This document shows positions 34,380 through 45,037 of a stretch of 64,000 nt of DNA, piece after piece (the first letter of the stretch is position 1; each line of letters opens with the position of its first letter). The stretch spans positions 151,967,577 to 152,031,576 of the forward strand of contig CP136065.1 in assembly GCA_032622095.1 (NCBI GenBank), given 5' to 3'. This DNA comes from Siphonodentalium dalli. Its lineage: Eukaryota; Mollusca; Scaphopoda; Gadilida; Siphonodentaliidae. The notes under the pieces are model-generated. The model was given only the letters and a program-made list of their open reading frames with translations, did no database searches and was not told the DNA's origin. Made by a program: the position numbers and the translations under genes.

Positions 34380-36636
34380 AAACTCATGTGAGATCCTCTA
34401 TATATCAAATTTTTCATTTCTTAAAAAGCCTCCGTTGAAATAAAGACTCCTTATTCTGGGGGACATGTGGCCTAGTAGCCTTTTATAGGGCAAGATTTGA
34501 TGACGTCACACAACACGTGTTCTTAGCAGTGGTAGGCAAAACATTGACCAGTGTCTAACAGATGTTCTTTGTTTACACTGAAGTGTGGTCAAAATATGCG
34601 TGTTTAAAAAATATGTATGAACAACAAAGAAAGATAAACGGCAAAAACAAAATATGGGAATAGTTGTTATGTTAATGGGTGTTCCAATTTTTCGTGTTTA
34701 TATTTCCGTTTGATAAATATAACAACTTATATGTTCAGATTAAGGTAGATTGTTTATATCAAAGACATGTGTATATGATACGCGGAATAATTGTAATCGA
34801 CGAATTCATGAAATACTATCATCAGAATAAAACATCTATGGAGTTGAATGACTACTTCAGCTTTTGTTTATATTTTCAATTTGATCGCTAAATGGTTGTG
34901 ACAATTAAAAACTTCCCCGAGTTCGGTGCAATTCTCAACACGACTTCTATCATTTTCACTAGCGCCGATGTAAATTCTTATACATACATATATACACCTG
35001 GCTGTGTTTATTTTATTTCTCTTTCGTTTGATTGTATTTGTCTAGAAATTTATTATTTTGTACTCCCGTTTCTAAATAGCATGCATGGGGCGCAAGGATA
35101 TTCACCCGATGGTAAAGATGGGCGAGGCAGTGTTTTTTCTTGTGTATGGCACAACTCAGTTAATAGAATATTTGAAACCTTTGAAACAAGTTGTTAAAAG
35201 ATACGGGCTGCGTTGGTGGGGGTATGCTGTTGAAATATTCACCTCCGTCAAAAATCGCCATAAACAGAAAGAATAGTAAAATATAGACAGATTTTGTTCA
35301 AAAAAACAATCAGAAATATGGAATAAACAGTATGTTATTGTCAATTTCCCCCTTTGTTTTGTAAACAAAAACAAAAAACGTTACGTTTCCTGCCTTTTGT
35401 TTAGATCCGGATATGGTAAACATAAAGAGAGTTTTTCACTGTTTTCCTGATATGGAAATAATAAAGAGCGTTATTATAATTTTTTGTATGATAAACCAAT
35501 ATAATTGCGCTGTGTTATGTAAACAGAAACATAACTTCTGTAACACGAGCAGGCTCTTGTTTACGTACACCATTGTACGTCTTGACGACGATATACTATT
35601 TACGTGCTGATTAATTATGTTTGGCATATGAACAAAACTATGTATATTTTAATATTCCTTCTGTTGATGACGATTTGAACAAATGTGAATATTTCTGCAA
35701 CGTACGCCGCCCATGCCTTTACATGGTAGAAAAAGACACACTCATGTTTCAAAAAATGTTTCTTGCACACGAATCAATAAAGAGCGTTTGTCGTTACTAT
35801 GTTCAGAATTTCGTACGAACAAAGAGCGTTTATCTCAGTTATGTTTCAAAAGAAATGGACAATATGTGACTTGGTAATACGTTTTTATCGACGTCTTATC
35901 TCGCCTTTGAAATTAAATATACAGACGTCGCATGTCCAAACGGTCCTTAACTGGTGCATATACCTAGTAAATAAAGAACATTGGGTACTAATTTCCGCTC
36001 GTATGTGAGCCATGTTCCTTGATTTTATAAATTCATATATTTTGCTCGTTACAATGTCAGTCAATCAACATCTATACCTAATGGGACAACTCACGAACTG
36101 CATGATAAGCTAACAGAGAGACCAAATTACAATTGCATTCGTCGCTGCACGTGTTATTGATATAAAATGAATATGCATGGTGGACACAATTGCAACCAAA
36201 TATTTGAACTTGGTGATGCATTTTATATATCGCGCGTGTGTGTGTGTGCGCTAGTAAATGGAACACCCGGGCGAATTTACCAAATACAAAACAATAACAC
36301 CCGCATGACCACGTGTCGAAATATCCTCCAAATTGTCACAAAATCGTCAGTTATAATTATAATCCGCGCCAGTGTTCACGTACATGTATGTTATTGTGTC
36401 ACTGGAAGAACTTTACGTTAAATATTTCATGTATAAGAGGAAAGTATAGGGTGTTTTGCGAGACACCATTGTGTGTTTCTGTGTTAATCTATACACAGCT
36501 GGTCTTTGTTTTGCCTACCAGCAGCCAATACACGTGGTCGCTGTGACGTCATTGTTTGTATACAAAATTCTCCCCTATTAAAATTTCATTTATTGCCTTT
36601 CAAAAATGGGAGATCACAAGGAATTATTATTTGCAG
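34380..36636. other. Rest of intron 4: dispersed repeats, no extra exon supported
   Basis: Includes the 35190-35420 copy of the repeat at 29040-29215 and recurring 'aataaagagcgtt' words (35459, 35776, 35818). Several short plus-strand ORFs (34892-35197, 35085-35276, 35621-35869) lack domains and splice context. TGACGTCA palindromes at 34501-34508 and 36544-36551. Confidence 0.4.
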
Positions 36637-36745
36637 AAAAAGAGGAAGAACAAGAAAAAGAAGAAGAAGCGACGACAAGTTGAGGAGGATGAAGAAGAGG
36701 AAGAAGAGGAAGAGGAGGATGAGGAGGAAGAAGACGAAGGAGTGG
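36637..36745 (+). CDS. Annexin coding exon 5: Lys-rich then Glu-rich charged block
   Basis: Acceptor aattattatttgcag (AG 36635-36636). Reads KKRKNKKKKKKRRQVEEDEE, then a Glu run with Asp breaks, ending EEEEDEG(V). The Lys/Arg stretch looks like a nuclear localisation or nucleic-acid/acidic-lipid contact segment; the acidic run follows directly. Two donors are possible, GGA|gtgggt (end 36742) and TGG|gtactt (end 36745); both are phase 1 and differ by one Val codon. Mixed GAA/GAG and AAG/AAA/CGA codons suggest a selected sequence rather than a fresh microsatellite. The minus-strand exon 4254-4394 has the same two blocks in reverse order. Confidence 0.75.
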
Positions 36746-36861
36746 GTACTTCATCCTGTCAATTAACTTTATTTTTAGCTCAACTTGACTTTGTCGTTTG
36801 TGTGCATTTGTGCATCTTGTCAACAATTTCCTTTAGAACACTACAGGCCACGTACATTACT

Positions 36862-37395
36862 CATCTGATCATCACCAAACTTCATATGGATCTTTGTGGT
36901 GACCTCTAGATGGGAGTCATTGATTTTTTCCCAAAATTTGTTAAAAAACATGGCTGCCAGCAGCCATCTTGGATTTCAAATTTGAATCCATCAGCACACC
37001 CTACAGCCCGCATTTACTGGAGAATTGTTTTGAAAATTTACAGGCATGTTTAGGATCACCTCTAGATGGGAGCTATCGTTTTGTATGATTTTGTATGAAA
37101 AACATGGCCACCAGCAGCCATCTTAGATTTTACTCTTTCCCTGACTAAATCCTTTGTCACACCCTGCAAACCATATCTCTCTTCCGATCATCACCATACA
37201 TCATATGGATCTTCAGGGTGACCTCTAAATGGGAGCCAATTTTCCGAAATTTGTTAAAAAAACATGCCCATATCTTGGGTTTCAAATTTGAATCCATCAG
37301 TAGGTATGTTTAAGATCACATTTAGATGGGAGTTTTCGATTTTGATGAAAAATATGGCCAACATCAGCCATCTTGGAATTTACTCTTTGCATCAC
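36862..37395. repeat. Tandem array of roughly 120-190-bp units in intron 5
   Basis: Four diverged units, marked by 'gatcacctctagatgggagc' and 'aaacatggctgccagcagcc' variants, start near 36862, 37045, 37188 and 37305. The array nearly fills intron 5. A single related piece (aaacttcatatggctcttcc) is at 52480. Such arrays are frequent in marine invertebrate genomes. Confidence 0.7.
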
Positions 37396-37540
37396 TAACT
37401 TCAGTTGTTTCTATCTGCAGAGGAGTGATTTCCATTGAAATTAACCCTCCACATGGTCTCTCCTCCAATAATACAGCTGACAATGTTGTTATATAGCATT
37501 GCTGCCAAAAGGATGATAAATAATAAATTTCTACAGGGAG

Positions 37541-37786
37541 AAGCGATGGATGAGGAGGCGTTTAAAGAAAAATTTAAGAATGTCTTCTGCGATGAATTGA
37601 TGAGAAGACAGAGAGTTTCTGGCACATTTGAGATGACACAAGGCACCGTGAAGGGGATGGCTGTGTATCCAGAAGATGACCCAGTGGTGGAGTATATAAA
37701 GAATGAGGAGGGAACAGACTTGGCTGGAGAGGAGTGGGACAAAGAATCTGATTGCCGGTACTTGAGAGATGCAATGAAGGGTCTTG
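37541..37786 (+). CDS. Annexin coding exon 6: acidic pre-core segment and start of repeat 1
   Basis: To keep phase 1 from exon 5, the acceptor must be the second AG (ctacaggg-AG, 37539-37540). Reading: (E)AMDEEAFKEKFKNVFCDELM…, then GTVKGMAVYPEDDPVVEYIK…, EGTDLAGEEWDKES and DCRYLRDAMKGL(G). The last 12 residues are helix A and the start of the Ca2+ loop of annexin repeat 1. The preceding roughly 65 residues are not annexin core and match no domain I know. The donor CTTG|gtaagt is strong. The exon is followed 54 bp later by a family-1 MITE. Confidence 0.85.
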
Positions 37787-37840
37787 GTAAGTAACAGGGT
37801 GATGGACAAGCTGAAATTTGGGCTGTTCACAAATATTTAA

Positions 37841-38103
37841 CCCTTCCATTATTGGAGCTTCCTGAAATTTTGCGAAAACTCTGTGCAAATAATGCATTCT
37901 CTGATATACATGTATGCGAGTCTCCCATAGGGAGCCTCAGATATATAAGAGAATGCATTGACCTAACAATATTTACTTTGACCTTGAAAGCCAGTGATTC
38001 TCTTATATATGCGAGACTCCCTATGGGAGACTCGCATATATAAGAGAATGCACTTGCACAGGATCTTTAATGCTGCACCAGCACAGCTCCCATCATGAAA
38101 TAT
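37841..38103. mobile_element. TTAA-flanked double-hairpin MITE (family 1)
   Basis: TTAA at 37837-37840 and 38104-38107 inside a longer shared aatatttaa flank. Starts CCCTTCCATTATTGGAGCTT. The right end reads cagctcccatcatgaaatat, lacking the usual AAGGG. Both internal hairpins are well preserved (ctccctatgggagactcgca). Confidence 0.8.
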
Positions 38104-38445
38104 TTAAGAAATAGGAGGGTTTTCAAATAATTAAAAGAGAAATGTATCATTTCGCTGGGATATTTAAACATACATAGCCAGGGTTCGCTACCACTTGCCA
38201 AATTTGCCAAATAATTCACATTTGGCAAAAATTATTTTCCTTTGGAAAAAGATTTGACAAGAGAGTTGTCAATTCCGCAAGAAAGTTGAAACTATTTATA
38301 TTAATAAATTGGTTAATCAATGCCATCCATGTCACAAAAATACACACAGTTTAATAGATAGTAGCTGCTTATGCAGGTTTGTGAATATTATCTCCTCTAT
38401 CAAGGTGTAGTTAGTCTGATCATTATGAAGAATGGTGATGTTTAA

Positions 38446-39099
38446 CCCTTTACCCAACAAAACGCCCAGAAAAATAGCCCAAATGAAGCTGCAACAGCCT
38501 AAATTATCTTGGGTCTGTCTCAATAGAACCATACAAATATGGATATCATTGGAACCGGCTCATTGACCACATTGTGATAGTTACAGTTATGCCCTGTGCC
38601 AATGCAATTTCTTATATATCCGAGTCGACCATAGGTCGCCTCGCATATATAAGAGAATGCATTGGCCTAAAAAAAAATATTTTTTAACACTTTATCCATT
38701 TTTTTCTTACATTCTTTCACAATTTTATAATTTTTTCTTACATTTTTTAACAATTTTTATTATATTTTTCTACATTCTTTGACAATTTTATCATTTTTAA
38801 TATGTGTTAAGCCAATGCATTAAGCCAAGTGTTTGCCCATGTCTAAAGCAGAAGTATTTATTTCACAAATCCCTTAATTTAATCCCAATATCATTTGGCA
38901 AATTATAAGATAATTTGGAAAATACATTTTCATTTGGCAAATTTTTTTACAGTTGGCAACAATTTTTATAATATTTTTCTACATTCTTTGACAATTTTAT
39001 CATTTTTAATATGTGTTAAGCCAATGCATTCTCTTATAAATGCGAGGCGACCTATATAAGAGAATGCATTGGCACAGGGCCGTTTTGTTGGGTAAAGGG
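38446..39099. mobile_element. Family-2 MITE, rearranged, 654 bp
   Basis: TTAA at 38442-38445 and 39100-39103; ends CCCTTTACCCAACAAAACG and CCGTTTTGTTGGGTAAAGGG. Orientation is opposite to 39372-39762. In its middle about 140 bp of host ttggcaaa repeat is present, bounded by two copies of a roughly 72-bp MITE segment (38749-38820 and 38962-39033, both ending gtgttaagccaatgcat). Confidence 0.8.
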
Positions 39100-39371
39100 T
39101 TAAACAGCTAATTCACTTTAGAGGTGCCTTTAAATGTATGTGATTATATTGATGAGTGACTGGTTTATTGTTTTCTGATAATATTATTTAGAATTAGCTA
39201 CTGTGGGAATTATTGTTTGGTGTTAAAGATAGGACAACCTGAGAAGCATTGCATACTATTATCTCATGGTTTGATTATTTGAATAAGTCGTGTTTGCCCA
39301 TGTCTAAAGCAGAAGTATTTGAAATATGTATTGTTAATGACATATTAATTATTGTTTCACAAATCCCTTAA

Positions 39372-39762
39372 CCCTTTACCCAACAGAACGGCCCTGTGCC
39401 AATGCATTCTCTTATATATGCGAGTCGACCATAGGTCGCCTCGCATATATAAGAGAATGCATTGGCTTAACACATTAAAAATTATAAAATTGTTAAAGAA
39501 TGTAAGAAAAAATGGTAAAAAGTGTTAAAAAAAGATTTTTTTAGGCCAATGCATTCTCTTATATATGCGAGGCGACCTATGGTCGACTCGCATATATAAG
39601 AGAATGCATTGGCACAGGGCATAACTGTAACTATCACACTGTGGTCAAGGAGCCGGTTCCAATGATATCCATATTTGTATGGTTCTATTGAGACAGACCG
39701 AAGATATTTTAGGCTGTTGAAGCTTTATTTGGCCGGTTTTGGCCGGTTTGTTGGGTAAAGGG
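39372..39762. mobile_element. Family-2 MITE, intact copy, 391 bp
   Basis: TTAA at 39368-39371 and 39763-39766. Left flank cacaaatccc, right flank tttaatcccaatatcatttg. The same flanks occur joined around a single TTAA at about 38865-38895, i.e. an empty site. This shows precise insertion at TTAA with its duplication. Confidence 0.9.
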
Positions 39763-39850
39763 TTAATTTAATCCCAATATCATTTGGAAAATATATTTTC
39801 ATTTGGCAATTTTTTTTACAGTTGGCAACAATTTTGGCAAAATTAGTATA

Positions 39851-40207
39851 TTGGGCCTCGCATCCTTGAAATTAGCAAAGAAACCTGCTCAAATCCGATG
39901 TTTTCATAAATTTTGTATCAAAACTGGTAGCACACCATGTCATTCTTTTATGTAAAGTATTTTAAGAAAAGGTACATTCATTGTTGTTGATATTTGTTGA
40001 ATGTTGAATTCTTCAACCGGACATTGTGGCTTGGTAGTAGAATATAAGTTTGAGGTTGTGAAATAAGTACAGAAGTTGTCTTTAAAAAATATAGGAGTCC
40101 GCAGTTACATATAACATCCCAATCAGTTATCTATATTTCATGGTGTTTTCCAATGTGTACAGATCATTAAAATATCTTTTGCTCATGTTCCAAACAAATT
40201 AACTTTT
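39851..40207. other. Intron 6 stretch, nothing recognised
   Basis: AT-rich; no ORF or strong repeat. Confidence 0.4.
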
Positions 40208-40216
40208 TCATGAATA

Positions 40217-40677
40217 CAAGCCTGAGTTTAGTGTGACTTTTATTTGCAGAATGAGGTCCCCAGAGGGTGTATTTAGTGACGCTATCCCACATAGCGGGAT
40301 AGCATCACTAAATTCACTATCTGGGGACCTCATTCTGCATGGCCTGATCTGCTATAGGAGGCATTGACTCAGATTGAAGTTCCCAAATGGTGAATATTGT
40401 GATGTACACCCATTGGGAACCTCGATTATGCAATGTGTCATCTACCAATTTGGGGATATAGAGAAACTAAACTAAAAAAGAAACACAATCTATGTGAAGA
40501 AGTTTCTATAGAAATTTGATAATAAAAAAACTTTGCATTTATTTAGATGAGCCTAAGCAGAATGAGGTCCCTAGAGGGTGGATTTAGTGATGCTAGCCCG
40601 CTTTGTGGGATAGCGTCACTAAGTTCAACCTCTGGGGACCTCATTCTGAAAATGACAGGCACTCTAAACTCAGGCTT
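40217..40677. mobile_element. MITE of the AAGCCTGCAAATAG family, divergent subfamily
   Basis: Ends CAAGCCTGAGTTTAGTGTG and CACTCTAAACTCAGGCTT. Flanking 9-mers tcatgaata and gcatgaaca match at seven of nine positions. The inner hairpins (gaggtccccagagggtgtat…) are those of the family, but the outermost 20 bp differ from the other copies. Ends 78 bp before exon 7. Confidence 0.75.
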
Positions 40678-40755
40678 GCATGAACAACAAAAAATGATAC
40701 TGACAAAACCAATCAATTCAGAGTAAATGACTCAAACTTTTCATTGAATTTTCAG

Positions 40756-40850
40756 GAACCAATGATGATGCAATTATTCATGTAGTTGCCACCAGAAATA
40801 ATGCACAGAGGCAGGAACTCAAGAAAATGTTCAAAACAGCATATGGAAGG
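40756..40850 (+). CDS. Annexin coding exon 7: repeat 1, Ca2+ loop to helix D
   Basis: Acceptor ttgaattttcag. With the last base of exon 6 it reads GTNDDAIIHVVATRNNAQRQ then ELKKMFKTAYGR, and ends AGG|gtatgg. This is the classic annexin repeat-1 pattern (GLGT…, R-N-x-Q-R-Q-E-[LI]). The GLGTNDD loop is a type II Ca2+ site; the matching downstream acidic residue would be in exon 8. Confidence 0.95.
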
Positions 40851-40998
40851 GTATGGATTGTTATGCATTATACCCAAAAAAAACATTGGCTTATTATGTA
40901 ATGCTTGCAATAAGATGTCAGTAACAGATGGTCTGTGAAAACTTTGTCAGTTAAACATTTCATTTATAAGATTCAACGATATTGGGAAATTTGGGGAT

Positions 40999-42375
40999 TA
41001 GAGCTGAAACGGTTGACCCATTCTTCTAACCGGTTAACCATCGGGGTTAGCCGGATTTCAACCAGTTAACCGCTAATTTCTAGCCGACTTCTCTCACACT
41101 AATTATGTCGACATTATGCCATGATCCAGGGACAAACCTAGGTGAGAAATAGTAGCTGAAATAAAGACCTTATTCACGGCATTTAACGATATTCAAAAAC
41201 ACGCATTCACTGTTCTTTTGCTGGCTCTCGTGATGGGGAATGAGCAAGTGAAATTTGTGAATGGCAGGGGGGATCGCTTATTTGCCGTGATCAGCATATG
41301 TTTGGGCATTTGTAAAACGAGTAACAATAGTATGGGTATTGGTAAAACGAGTAACAAAACTATATATTAAAGATCTGTAATATATCATTATCATTGGTAT
41401 ATCCCACAATGAATTATATATAAAGACAAGAAAGTAATAACTATAGAACAAAAAGGAAGGTCAGTTAGGTCAGACTCGCAGTCCTATTCAGTATTCGAGC
41501 TATTCATCGGTATCATGATCGCGGACATTAGTGTTGGAATTTACGTTTCGGTTTCGATTTTTTTGGTAAAAAAAACCTCGGTTTCAGTTTTTGTATGCAA
41601 TCACTTAACATATAGAAATTACTGCCAAATTGAGTGTCAATTAGTCCCACAGGCACAACCAGTTACAGAGTAGCATGGAGCATCAATTTCCTTGATAAAA
41701 GGGAAGATCATTGAAGAAGTTAAAGAGGTTTTGGGTTGCTTCAACTACGATGTCTGTTTGGTCACTCAATTGAATTGATCATATTAGATCACAACAGGGA
41801 GGAAAAACGGGAAGAGTGAAGACATTGTGCAGCTGATCTCATTCATCAAACTTTGTCGACTTACTTAGTTTTTATAAACCCCACTGTAAAACAGTTTTAG
41901 TATGTCGTGGTGTGATTCCAATTTGATTCCATGTTGCTTCGTGCAGTATTAACTATTAAGCTTATTAAGTTACGAAAGCACGCATTGCCACACAACGCCA
42001 CTTTTATGTTGTCACTTCCTTGTGTGCATTCAGACTTGATACACAGTGACTGCACACATGCTTTTGTTGGAAGATCAGAGAAAACTTCAAAGGGTCGGAA
42101 TTGATTGAATGTTGCCGACACTTCCAGACAGTTCGAGAAATGCTACTAAGTATCTGATACTACCGGCTGTACCAATTAATGCTTGCATTGCACTCTAATA
42201 TCGGTGACACTGGATTTAGTATTAGTTTTTCATCATTTAACCTAATATTTTGAGGATTATTCACGTTCACATTCAACTGACAACGGGATGCGGTTACGTC
42301 CGGTTCATTTTTTTCTAACCTGTTACGTCGCTAACCGGATGCTAACCGGTTATCCATATAACCGTTTCAGCTCTA
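40999..42375. mobile_element. hAT element with perfect 8-bp TSD, 1.38 kb
   Basis: Ends TAGAGCTGAAACGGTT and AACCGTTTCAGCTCTA; TSD ttggggat at 40991-40998 and 42376-42383, exact. Sub-terminal 'ggttaacc/ccggtt' words occur in both halves. TAGAGCTG-type tips are common in hAT elements. The minus-strand ORF 41897-42121 lies inside but has no clear BED or transposase motif, so this is likely non-autonomous. It lies in intron 7. Confidence 0.9.
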
Positions 42376-42555
42376 TTGGGGATGTGTTAGGTGGTGTTTA
42401 GACAAATACGTTGTTTTTGTTACACTGTGGGTTGCTGCTTCGCATTGGAACTGAAATATAGGCTAAACCACAAAGAACTTCAGACAGCTGCAATACGTCC
42501 ATTAGGTTGGAATGTTTCTATTTTGAACTCAATGTAAGCCCCAGTGTAGACAGAT

Positions 42556-42910
42556 CAAGCCTGGAAATAGTGTGTCTGACATTTGCAGATTGAGGTCCCC
42601 AGAGGTGAATTCACCGACGCTATCCCACACGGCAGGTTGGCATCACCCCATTCAACCTCTGGGAACCTAATTCTACTTAGGCCTCAAATGCTATGGGGGA
42701 CTTACGATCAGATTTAAGTTCCCCATTTGAAGTTGGTGATGTTCTTCCATTAGTCACCTCAATTATGCATCTTATCTTCTGCAGTTAGGGGATATAGAAA
42801 TTGAACAGATGGGAATAAATAACTAAAAACAATGTTAATTTGAAACTATAGACACTTCCCAGAAGATGAGGGCATTGAGGTCTAAGCAGAATGAGGTCCC
42901 CAGAGGTAGT
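42556..42910. mobile_element. Truncated MITE of the AAGCCTGCAAATAG family
   Basis: Left end CAAGCCTGGAAATAGTGTG is present. The right part stops inside the second hairpin at about 42910 (ggtccccagagg), after which unrelated sequence begins. No right terminus, so a deletion or later insertion removed it. Confidence 0.7.
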
Positions 42911-43333
42911 GAAATTTCTGTGAACATCAGGAGGCAACGGATTTGTCTAAACACTGCTTCAGGAGTACGTAGAATGACCCTTCCTTTGATTCTGTTACTG
43001 GTGGTCCACACACTTCCCGGCAATAAATGGATGATCAATAGCAAGAAATCTTTGTTGGTTCATAATACATGTATGCCTAAAGATCAACGTAAAGCATATT
43101 GAAACAAAATATAGATATATTAGAATGGATAGAGGTGCTGGTTCAGTATGATGTGATCATTGTTCATATGAAGGTGCGTGAACATTAAGTTATCATTTCT
43201 TTCTTACCATTGGAATGGTACATTGAGATGACTCAGATCAAGCTTAAAATTCAATCTCGATTTTTGCCCATGTCAGGGTTCGAATCCAATCCAAACTTAT
43301 AGTAATGCTCTAATTAATCGACCTCTTAACCAC
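42911..43333. other. Unassigned intronic segment with open frames on both strands
   Basis: Plus frame 42866-43102 and minus frame 42835-43044 overlap. The plus frame contains SVNIRRQRICLNTASG and a hydrophobic stretch LPLILLLVVHTLPG. No splice sites at sensible positions and no known domain; could be a transposon ORF fragment. Confidence 0.3.
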
Positions 43334-43569
43334 AGCAGAATTATGGGTAACTTTTCAGGATTTAGTCGGAAATATGGCTTGTTGCCATTCATCGGAAAGC
43401 TCTCGTCAAGAGAATTACTGTACCTAGCCCAGACTGTGAAAATGTGCATTGGGGGCACATTTAGTGAGATCCGCTTCCCGGTTAACACAATGTGCCTCAA
43501 CGACCAAAGCGCCTTATCCCCCAATAACACACACACATCCACTACACTAATTTTTAACATGTTCACTGC

Positions 43570-43821
43570 CAAGCCTTCAAATAGGGTGTCTGTCATTTGC
43601 AGAATGAGGTCCCCAGAGGGTGAATTTAGTGATGCTATCCCGCATAGCGGGCTAGCATCACCAAATTAACCCTCTGGGGACCTCATTCTGCTTACACCTC
43701 AGCAGAATGAGGTTCCCAGAGGGAGAATTTGGTGATGCTAGCCCACTATGCGGGGTAGCATCATTAATTCACCCTCTGGGAACCTCATTCTGAAAATGAC
43801 AGACACACTATTTCAAGGCTT
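43570..43821. mobile_element. Short MITE of the AAGCCTGCAAATAG family (internal deletion)
   Basis: Ends CAAGCCTTCAAATAGGGTG and CACTATTTCAAGGCTT; flanks gttcactgc and gttcaccac (7 of 9). Only the two hairpin halves remain; the roughly 180-bp middle (cagttgaagttggtgatg…) is missing. The element at 50980 has the same tip type (CTTGAAATAG) and the same deletion. Confidence 0.8.
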
Positions 43822-43980
43822 GTTCACCACCGACTACGCATTATATCATGCTTTTTGCATGTAATTGAATGGGCATCGGCAGTGAACGTGCTAAATTCTT
43901 CAATCACAATTTTATCTCATAACTTTAACCTTCTGATGGACAATTATTATTTTGAATGTATGTTTAAATATCTATTTCAG

Positions 43981-44094
43981 GACCTGATTGAGGATATTGA
44001 AGGAGAGTTGAGTGGTGACTTCAAGGAAACGGTGTTGGCGTGCTTTGTGTCTCCACCTTATTATGATGCCTACTGTATGAAAGAGGCTATTTAT
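43981..44094 (+). CDS. Annexin coding exon 8: end of repeat 1, start of repeat 2
   Basis: Acceptor aatatctatttcag; reads DLIEDIEGELSGDFKETVLA then CFVSPPYYDAYCMKEAIY, donor TAT|gtaaga. It is 114 nt, phase 0 at both ends. ELSGDFKE supplies the conserved acidic residue pairing with the repeat-1 GLGT loop; DAYCMKEAI is helix A of repeat 2. The pattern is close to ordinary annexins. Confidence 0.95.
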
Positions 44095-44745
44095 GTAAGA
44101 ATATAATCAGCAATTTACAAAATTACCATGAGATATTTACATGTAACATGAGTTCACATGCATGAATACAGGAGATGTGTCCAGACAATACTATCATCGG
44201 TTCATTAATTTAATTTTGATCATAGACAAATACATAGTATTATTTTGTATAGTAATGTGCCATCCTAAATCACTTTGCATATGCGTCAGTTTTGCATATA
44301 TTAGTTAAAAGATTAGACTTGTATTAAATTCGATTTGTACACCAACCAAATACAATGCAAGACACAGCGACTCACAAGGTTACCGAACACAGCACATCAT
44401 GGTCCAAAGTTGATAATGCCATCTCTATTTTGGATATGCACGAAGAGATCATGTTCCACCACTTTGAAACCTAGAAACTATTTTAAGTTCTGAAGGGAAC
44501 TTCATTACATTGTATGATATATTTTTTAGTTATATTAAATATATGTTCCTTTATAATGCAGTTCATAGTAGGTGATGATCCCAGCTCAAGGTGACATGAT
44601 TTAGGTGACTTTTGTCAGCCAATTTCGAAAAAACATGAATTTTTTACACGCAGGAGCCAGAGCCAGAGACCTAATTCCATGATTTGCCTACCACAGTGTA
44701 GAAATGTGGCCAGTATCACACTAAGCCTCCTGTTATTTAGGCTGT
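44095..44745. other. Intron 8 stretch, nothing recognised
   Basis: AT-rich, no ORF with support; the minus-strand ORF 44615-44818 overlaps the following foldback. Confidence 0.4.
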
Positions 44746-44981
44746 AGGGGTCACTCTCACCAACATAAGTTGCAAATGTGCTGAAGGGTACACAGGGTTT
44801 GTGATCGGGCACAAACACAGTTATTTCAGCAGTTTGTTTTCAGTTAATTTCAATTTTTATTGGAACAAAAAATGTTTTTCTCTTGCTGAAATCATGGCAT
44901 ACACTAAAACTAAATGTCATTCAGAATGAGATTTCAAAACCTGTGTACCCTTCAGCACTTTTTTTGGTAAGAATGACCCCT
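44746..44981. repeat. Foldback element
   Basis: gtgctgaagggtacacagg (44778-44796) pairs with cctgtgtacccttcagcac (44940-44958), and aggggtcactctcaccaa pairs with ttggtaagaatgacccc further out. Spacer about 140 bp. Confidence 0.7.
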
Positions 44982-45037
44982 TCAACATGGCCTGTTATTT
45001 GTGAGCAATTTCTGAATCAAAAGTGTGTTAAACTTAA

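Larger units (their letters stand above)
38182..39850. repeat. ttggcaaa repeat invaded by two family-2 MITEs
   Basis: The host repeat begins gggttcgctaccacttgcc (38182) and ends near ttggcaacaattttggcaaa (39840). It corresponds to 4549-5060. Two TTAA-flanked MITEs lie within it (38446-39099 and 39372-39762), and a short extra segment of the host repeat sits inside the first MITE (about 38825-38960). Confidence 0.65.

Noticed and set aside
37435-37540. In-frame extension of annexin exon 6 upstream to the ATG at 37435
   Set aside because: The AG sites at 37536 and 37540 and the phase from exon 5 place the exon start there; the upstream part reads as random AT-rich sequence.
42835-43102. Overlapping ORFs on both strands, one with a hydrophobic segment
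   Set aside because: Begins in a truncated MITE, lacks splice sites and any known domain.
43262-43290. gggttcgaatccaatcc, resembling the T-loop of a tRNA gene
   Set aside because: No acceptor stem, D-arm or anticodon arm can be found upstream.
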